Of a stretch of DNA of 64,000 nt, positions 59,401 to 64,000 are shown piece by piece. Where the stretch lies: contig JAGPXD010000005.1 in assembly GCA_020746995.1 (NCBI GenBank), positions 558,001-622,000 on the forward strand, given 5' to 3'. The notes below the pieces were generated by a model that did not search any database, was not told the DNA's origin, and saw nothing but the letters and a program-made list of their open reading frames with translations. This DNA is from Plectosphaerella cucumerina. Taxonomy: Eukaryota > Ascomycota > Sordariomycetes > Glomerellales > Plectosphaerellaceae. A program made the translations under genes and the position numbers. Each line of letters opens with the position of its first letter. Position 1 is the first letter of the stretch.

Positions 59401-59700
59401 AACACATGTAAGCGGCCCTCTGCAGAGATGCCATGATCCCAAGCTAACTTTAATTCCACAGACTTCCGCGTCAGGGCCTGCACGTTCGATAACGTCCCGT
59501 GGGTCGTGACGATGAAGAAGAACGAGCACTACTTCCCCACAGTCGAATGGATCAAGGATCCCTCCGACCCCGTGGGCTGGCGGCGGAAGACGTACGAGCA
59601 CGGGGAGGTGTTTGACGGCGAGGGGCCTGATGGGGTCACCGTCGTGGCGGAGGATGCTGATATGGGTGATGATGCGATCGTCCCGGCCACGGCTGCGTAG
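56461..59700 (+). CDS. nma111: HtrA-family serine protease Nma111
   Basis: Four exons (56461-56804, 56863-57059, 57113-59407, 59462-59700; introns of 58, 53 and 54 bases) encode 1024 residues, the family length. The first protease domain has the triad His122 (LTNRHVVG), Asp153 (DPVHDFGILRF) and Ser236 (GGSSGSPVVN). PDZ segments follow, including EGDILIKVNGELV. A second, degenerate protease-PDZ half (about 390-1020) has GQCGSGVLV in place of an active site. A basic nuclear-localisation-like stretch (SPRSKRKAPP) near residue 10 fits the nuclear location of yeast Nma111, which cleaves the inhibitor-of-apoptosis protein Bir1 and promotes cell death under stress. The triad is complete, so activity is expected. 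Confidence 0.95.
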
Positions 59701-60080
59701 ACATGCTTCGAGCTTCGAGGATCAGTTGAGGGTACACATATATTCGGCCCTGCTGGGTGTACGATACACAATTGTTCATGTAATATCGGCTCGGCTTCCG
59801 GCGGAGTCTGGTGCCGTCGCGGAGAGATGGTCAACAGGCGACTTGGCTTTCGCTTCTTATTCTTGACTGAGGCGTGTTTCGTAATGTAATGAATTCTCGT
59901 GAAACGTATCGGCAAGGGGCTTGACCTGCAGCAGACACCGGGGGCCATCACCAGAAAAACGGACGCATTACTACCAGGTCATCAAGGCAACATTTTATTC
60001 TTACCGCACCGTGCGGTTTTTACGTCGCCAAACCCTAGACTCCCAAAGAAGACAGAACCTTCCCGACCCATAGCACACGC
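59701..60080. other. Convergent intergenic region NMA111 / NCL1
   Basis: A 380-base interval between convergent stop codons. No gene or repeat is seen. Confidence 0.4.
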
Positions 60081-62710
60081 TCAGTCGCTCGCAGGCGACG
60101 GCGCATCCTCAAGGGCATCAAGATCAACAGCCTCGGCCGTGCTCTCAGCCGCGGCAGTGCCCTCCGCAGCACCCTCACCGGCAGCCGCCTCCTCGCGCTT
60201 CTTCTTCTCCGCATCAGCCCTAATCTGCTTCTCCTTGGTCAGCGCGTTGTTAACGAGGGGCGTCGTGTCGTTGAAGATGCGGAGCAGCATGGCGCTACGG
60301 TCCTCCTTGGGCAGCATAAGATTAAGAGAGTGGATGCTCTTCCAGAGGGGGATGGCCATGCGCTCCTCGAAGCCGTCGGGGGTGCCGTCCGGCTCGACAC
60401 GGAGGACGCAGCAGCCCATGCCGATGTCGCGGACGCGCTCGCCAATCTCGCCGAGCGTCTCCCAGGCGCCGTCGTTGATCTTGTAGAACATCTGGATCAG
60501 GAGGCGGCGGAGCGTCTCCTTCTTGTAGAGGTGGACGACGCGGTCCTCGCCGACGTAGCCCTGCACGATGGGGAGGCCCTCGGACTGGATGCGCCAGCGG
60601 CAGACGTCGGGGGCGGGGACGTCCTGCTTCATGAACATCTTGACGCCGCCGTGGACGAATTTGACGGCGCGACCCTCGTTTTCTTCGAGGACGTCCTTGA
60701 CGAGTTGCGATGTGTAGTAGATTGCTTTTGCCGGGTCGCCTGTGGCGTTGCGGATCATGAAGCGGTCCTGGGGGAAGCGGGAGGAGAGGGAGTAGAACTG
60801 CTTGATGTTCTGAAGGACCTCGTGCGTGGGCGGGAGGAACTTGAAGGGCTCCTCGACCTGGCCGTGCCGGTTCCTGGCGGGCTTGGTGTTGACCTGTTGC
60901 GGCTGGGGTGTGCTGTCGTCGGCGTCTTCCACCTTGAGCTTCTTAGCGTCCTGCTGGTCGGCTGGCGCCTCGTCCTCTCGCGGCCGCTTGGTTCCGGTGC
61001 TCGAGGCGTCGTCCAGGTCCATAGGCTGGGCGTCGCTCTCGGTCTTGACCTCCGCATCAGTCTCCTTCTTCACATCCTCCTCCTTGACGGGCTCTGCCTT
61101 GACGGGCTCCTCAACCTTGGGAGCATCCTCCTTAACGGGCTCCTCCTTGATGGCCTCTTCCTTGATGGCCTCCTCCTTGACCTCGTCCTCCTCGTCGGCG
61201 GAGGCAGACTTGGCCGCGCCGTTCTCGCTGCGGATCCTGACCTCGGCCTTCTTGTGCAGGACGGTGATGAAGAAGCCGCCAGTGTCCTGGAGGTGGGCGT
61301 AGACGCGCATGCAGCGCTCAAAGGGCAGCTTGGAGCTCTCGCACTCCTCGGGCAGGGGGAACATGGTCTCGACGAGCTTGCCGGGCAGGTTGGAGGCGTC
61401 CTTGCCCTCGAGGTACTCATTGACCTCTTTCATGTTGTTCCAGATGCGACCCGACTTGTCCATGACGGACCAGTTCTTGAGACCAGGCCTGCGCTTGAGG
61501 CCGACGAGCTCGTTGGCGCAGTCGACAATCTCGACCTTGTCGGGGCCGCCGCAACGGTCGATGGCGGCGCCGACGACGGCCTCGTTCTCGACGGGGTTCA
61601 TGCTGCAGGTGGAGTAGACGACGCGGCCGCCGGGCTTGAGCATGGTGAGAGCGCGAACGAGAATCCTGATCTGGGTGTTGTGGAGGCCGAGAGCACTATT
61701 CGGGTTCCAGTCCTGCCAGAGGTTCATGTTCTTGCGCATGGTGCCGTCGCCGGAGCAGGGCACGTCGGCCAGGATGCGGTCGAACTTCATGTAGCGCGGC
61801 TTGTTGGGGGTCTCGGGGAGGGAGGGCAGCCTGATGGAGGGGAACATGGTAGCGTCGTGGTTCGTGACGATCATGTTGGGGGAAGACAGGCGCTTGAGCT
61901 GGTGGACCAGCATGTGGCAGCGCTTGTAGTCGGTATCGTTTGCGATGAGAAGGCCGGTGGCGCGGCCGTCGTCGGTAGGGTCGGCGTCCAGGTCGGCGTC
62001 GCGGTCCTCCTGGGTCTCCAGGCCGAGGTCGAGGCCGTCCTCCTGGGCGTGGGCGCGCAGGACCTTCCTGATGCGCGCCTCCTCACCGCGATGGATCATC
62101 TCAAGGAGCTGGGTGGCCTTGCTACCAGGACTGGCGCACATGTCGAGGACGGTCATTCCGGGGCGAACGTCCATGACCAGAGGGGGGATCATGGAAACGA
62201 CCTCCTGTCTCGAGATGTTTCCAATGCTGGTCTCGGAGACGAGGAACTTCTGGAAGGCCGAAAAGGGAGCGAACTTGCGCACGATGTTCTTGGGGGTGGT
62301 CATGGACCAGGCGAGCTCGTTGGGATACCATGGGACCGGCTGAGGGGGCTCGACGGTCCTACCGTCGGCGTGCTCAATCTTGACAATCTCGGGCATGTAG
62401 CGGTCCTTGAGGAGGTTCCTGACGAGGATGGCATGGCCCTTTGAGCCGGCGAAGCGGAAGCTGTTGGGCAGCTCCCTCCGGAGGGTGTTCCAAAAAAGTT
62501 CCTTCTCTTCATCGGGCAGTTGGAGGAGGGTATCGTAGTAGTTCTGGAGCTTCTCGTGCTTCTTCTCGGTTTCGGCGTACGAGGTCCACGACTCGGTGCG
62601 CTGCGCGCCGCCGCGATTGCCCTTGTTCTGTGAGGGGTCAGTTAGCAGTGATCGAGTGACGGATTGCCGCGATGAGGACGTACAAAGTGTCTCTTCCGTC
62701 CGCGTCCCAT
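60081..62710 (-). CDS. ncl1: tRNA (cytosine-5)-methyltransferase Ncl1/Trm4 (NSUN2 type)
   Basis: Two exons (62710-62684, 62627-60081; 56-base intron) encode 857 residues. The basic first exon MGRGRKRHF joins NKGNRGGAQR. The Rossmann methyltransferase core contains the SAM-binding DMCASPGSKATQLLEM (about 171), the motif IV DVPCSGDGT with its Cys near 300, and YSTCSMNPVENEAVV with the catalytic Cys near 350. The two cysteines are diagnostic for RNA m5C methyltransferases of the RsmB/NSUN family. Ncl1/Trm4 methylates several cytosines in tRNA in the nucleus. A Lys/Glu-rich insertion with repeats such as IKEEAIKEEPVKED (about residues 500-560) precedes the C-terminal domain. Confidence 0.94.
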
Positions 62711-63085
62711 TTTGTCGTCGCTTGTGGTTGTCGGGGGTAGATGGGGGGTTTGTCGGTCAAAGTGGCCGAAGATCTAGATTGAAGGCTGCGCGGGCGGAAA
62801 AAATGCTTGCAGAGTCAGGTCAATTGGAGGTGGCCGGTCGCCTGCCCCGCGCCGCCCGCGCCCGCGCCTGCATCACTCCACTAGCGCATCTGGGCTCCAG
62901 TGTCGCGCGCTAGCGGGCGGCAATGCGGGGCAGCCCAGAAATTTCAAGTGGGCTGTCGATTCGCGACCACCGGACCGCCTCAACACCAACACGATGTGCA
63001 CCAACACCACCTCAACCAGCCTCATGCTCCACGCTTGTCGTGCGAGTGAAAGGTGAACTTTTCGACGCCAATGACTTCAACTTCA
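62711..63085. promoter_or_regulatory. NCL1 promoter region and kinase gene 3' region
   Basis: A 375-base interval upstream of NCL1 and downstream of the next minus-strand gene. The part near 62815-62910 is very GC-rich. I see no gene. Confidence 0.35.
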
Positions 63086-64000
63086 CTAGGTGTACTCAAA
63101 GTTTGGGTCAGATGCCCCTTCATCCTCGGCCGTTGCTCCCCCGAACAGCTCCGCGACTTGAGACATGGTCTGTGGCTTCTTGCGCTTGCCGCCGAGGCGC
63201 AATCGTTGAATCGAGCCCCCGACTGCTTTTCCGTCTCTGATGTTTCTCTGGTAGAGGGCAGCTTCTGCGGCATCAGCTCCCAGCATCCAAGGATGCTCAA
63301 TGCACTGATCAATCGTGAATCTATTTTCTGGATCCACCACGAGCAACGAGTCGATCAAGTCCACTGCCGACGTGTCAGTAAGGTATCTCATCAGAAGGAA
63401 TGATATGCATGCTTACGCGCAGCGTCGCCCACGTCATCCCACTCCGGTGAGGGATACTCGAAGCGAAGGCCCTCCAGAAGCTTGCCCTCGTCGAACGGGG
63501 AGTTGTACAGCTCATTAGAGAAGGGCGGGAAGCCGCAGAGGCAAATGTATAGCAGTACGCCAAGCGACCAGACATCAACAGGCTTTCCAGGCCTGCCGTC
63601 GTTGGCAAATATCTCTGGAGCCATGTAAGTAGCGTCGCCTGCGAATCCCGTCGAGAAGCCTGTGTTGCCGATGTTCACCGCCATGATGAATTCGCCGAGC
63701 TTGACGACATTGTGTTCGACGAGGTTGCTATAGAGGAAAACATTCTCGAGCGTGATGCCGCGGTGAACAATTTGTTTCTCATGCTACGAATTTCTTGGCA
63801 TTAGTGTGGCTCAAGTCCTGGAACATGCAGGGTGCTGCTCACCAGACACTTGACAGCCCCAGAGAGCTGATCGAAAACGTTCCTTGCAAGGTATTCCGGA
63901 ATTTTCCCGCTCACAGACACATAATCGAATAGATTACCGCACGGGGGGTGTTCGAAAATGAGGAACGCTTTGCTGGGTGTCTCGAACACATCTTTGAGCC
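63086..64000 (-). CDS. Chk2/Cds1-like protein kinase domain, partial, likely pseudokinase
   Basis: The 5' end lies beyond the window. Visible exons are 64000-63843, 63783-63417 and 63363-63086, with GT-AG introns of 59 and 53 bases. The C-lobe reads LFDYVSVSGKIPEYLARNVF, then the catalytic loop as HRGITLEN instead of HRDxKxxN, and KLGEF in place of DFG. GDATYMAPEIF, VDVWSLGVLLYICLCGFPPF and LVVDPENRFTIDQCIEHPWM are normal and most like the Chk2/Rad53 group. Loss of the catalytic Asp, the loop Lys and the metal-binding Asp suggests no ordinary phosphotransfer. The short C-terminal tail ends GASDPNFEYT. Any FHA domain would lie outside the window. Confidence 0.82.

Noticed and set aside
60330..62444. 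704-codon plus-strand frame opposite NCL1
   Set aside because: Antisense shadow; the minus strand has the conserved m5C methyltransferase motifs.

Overview
The window is nuclear DNA of a filamentous ascomycete (Pezizomycotina, most likely Sordariomycetes). The genes are split by short GT-AG introns of about 47-65 bases with CTRAC/CTGAC branch sites. Start contexts are CA-rich, coding sequence is GC-rich, and a phocein/MOB3 homologue, a CYT-19/MSS116-type mitochondrial helicase, a Zn2Cys6 regulator and an AlkB protein with a GRF finger are present. I found no transposon, CRISPR array, rRNA, tRNA or AT-rich RIP-like block. Exon borders below were worked out by hand from splice signals, phase and family knowledge.

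Layout: 0.2-5.2 kb holds NOC2 (ribosome biogenesis, minus), VPS28 (ESCRT-I, plus) and the AP-2 sigma subunit (plus). 5.7-7.5 kb holds an unrecognised minus-strand gene whose reading frame cannot be joined cleanly. 9.9-15 kb holds a small membrane protein, a tandem GFA-domain protein, an AlkB-type dioxygenase and PEX7, the last with an apparent one-base frameshift. 15.4-30.9 kb holds an MSS116/CYT-19 helicase, an unknown single-membrane-segment protein, a CUE1-like protein, NOT2, a COBW/ZNG1-type GTPase, MOB3 and a Zn2Cys6 factor. 30.9-39.4 kb is an 8.5-kb stretch with no convincing gene. 39.4-49.5 kb holds a MOSC protein, SMC2 (condensin) and an INCENP/Sli15 homologue; the last two are divergent from one 492-base promoter. 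52.2-64 kb holds a J-domain protein, NMA111, the tRNA m5C methyltransferase NCL1/Trm4 and the 3' part of a Chk2-like kinase gene that lacks key catalytic residues.

Most genes are conserved housekeeping functions: ribosome and tRNA maturation, endosomal and endocytic sorting, peroxisome import, mRNA decay and mitosis. They do not form a biosynthetic or defence cluster. The most notable points are the pseudokinase-like gene, the GC-AG intron beside a 12-base exon in the COBW gene, the 762-base NOT2 intron with an in-frame open stretch, the shared SMC2/INCENP promoter with cell-cycle-type motifs, the two disrupted reading frames and the large gene-free region.
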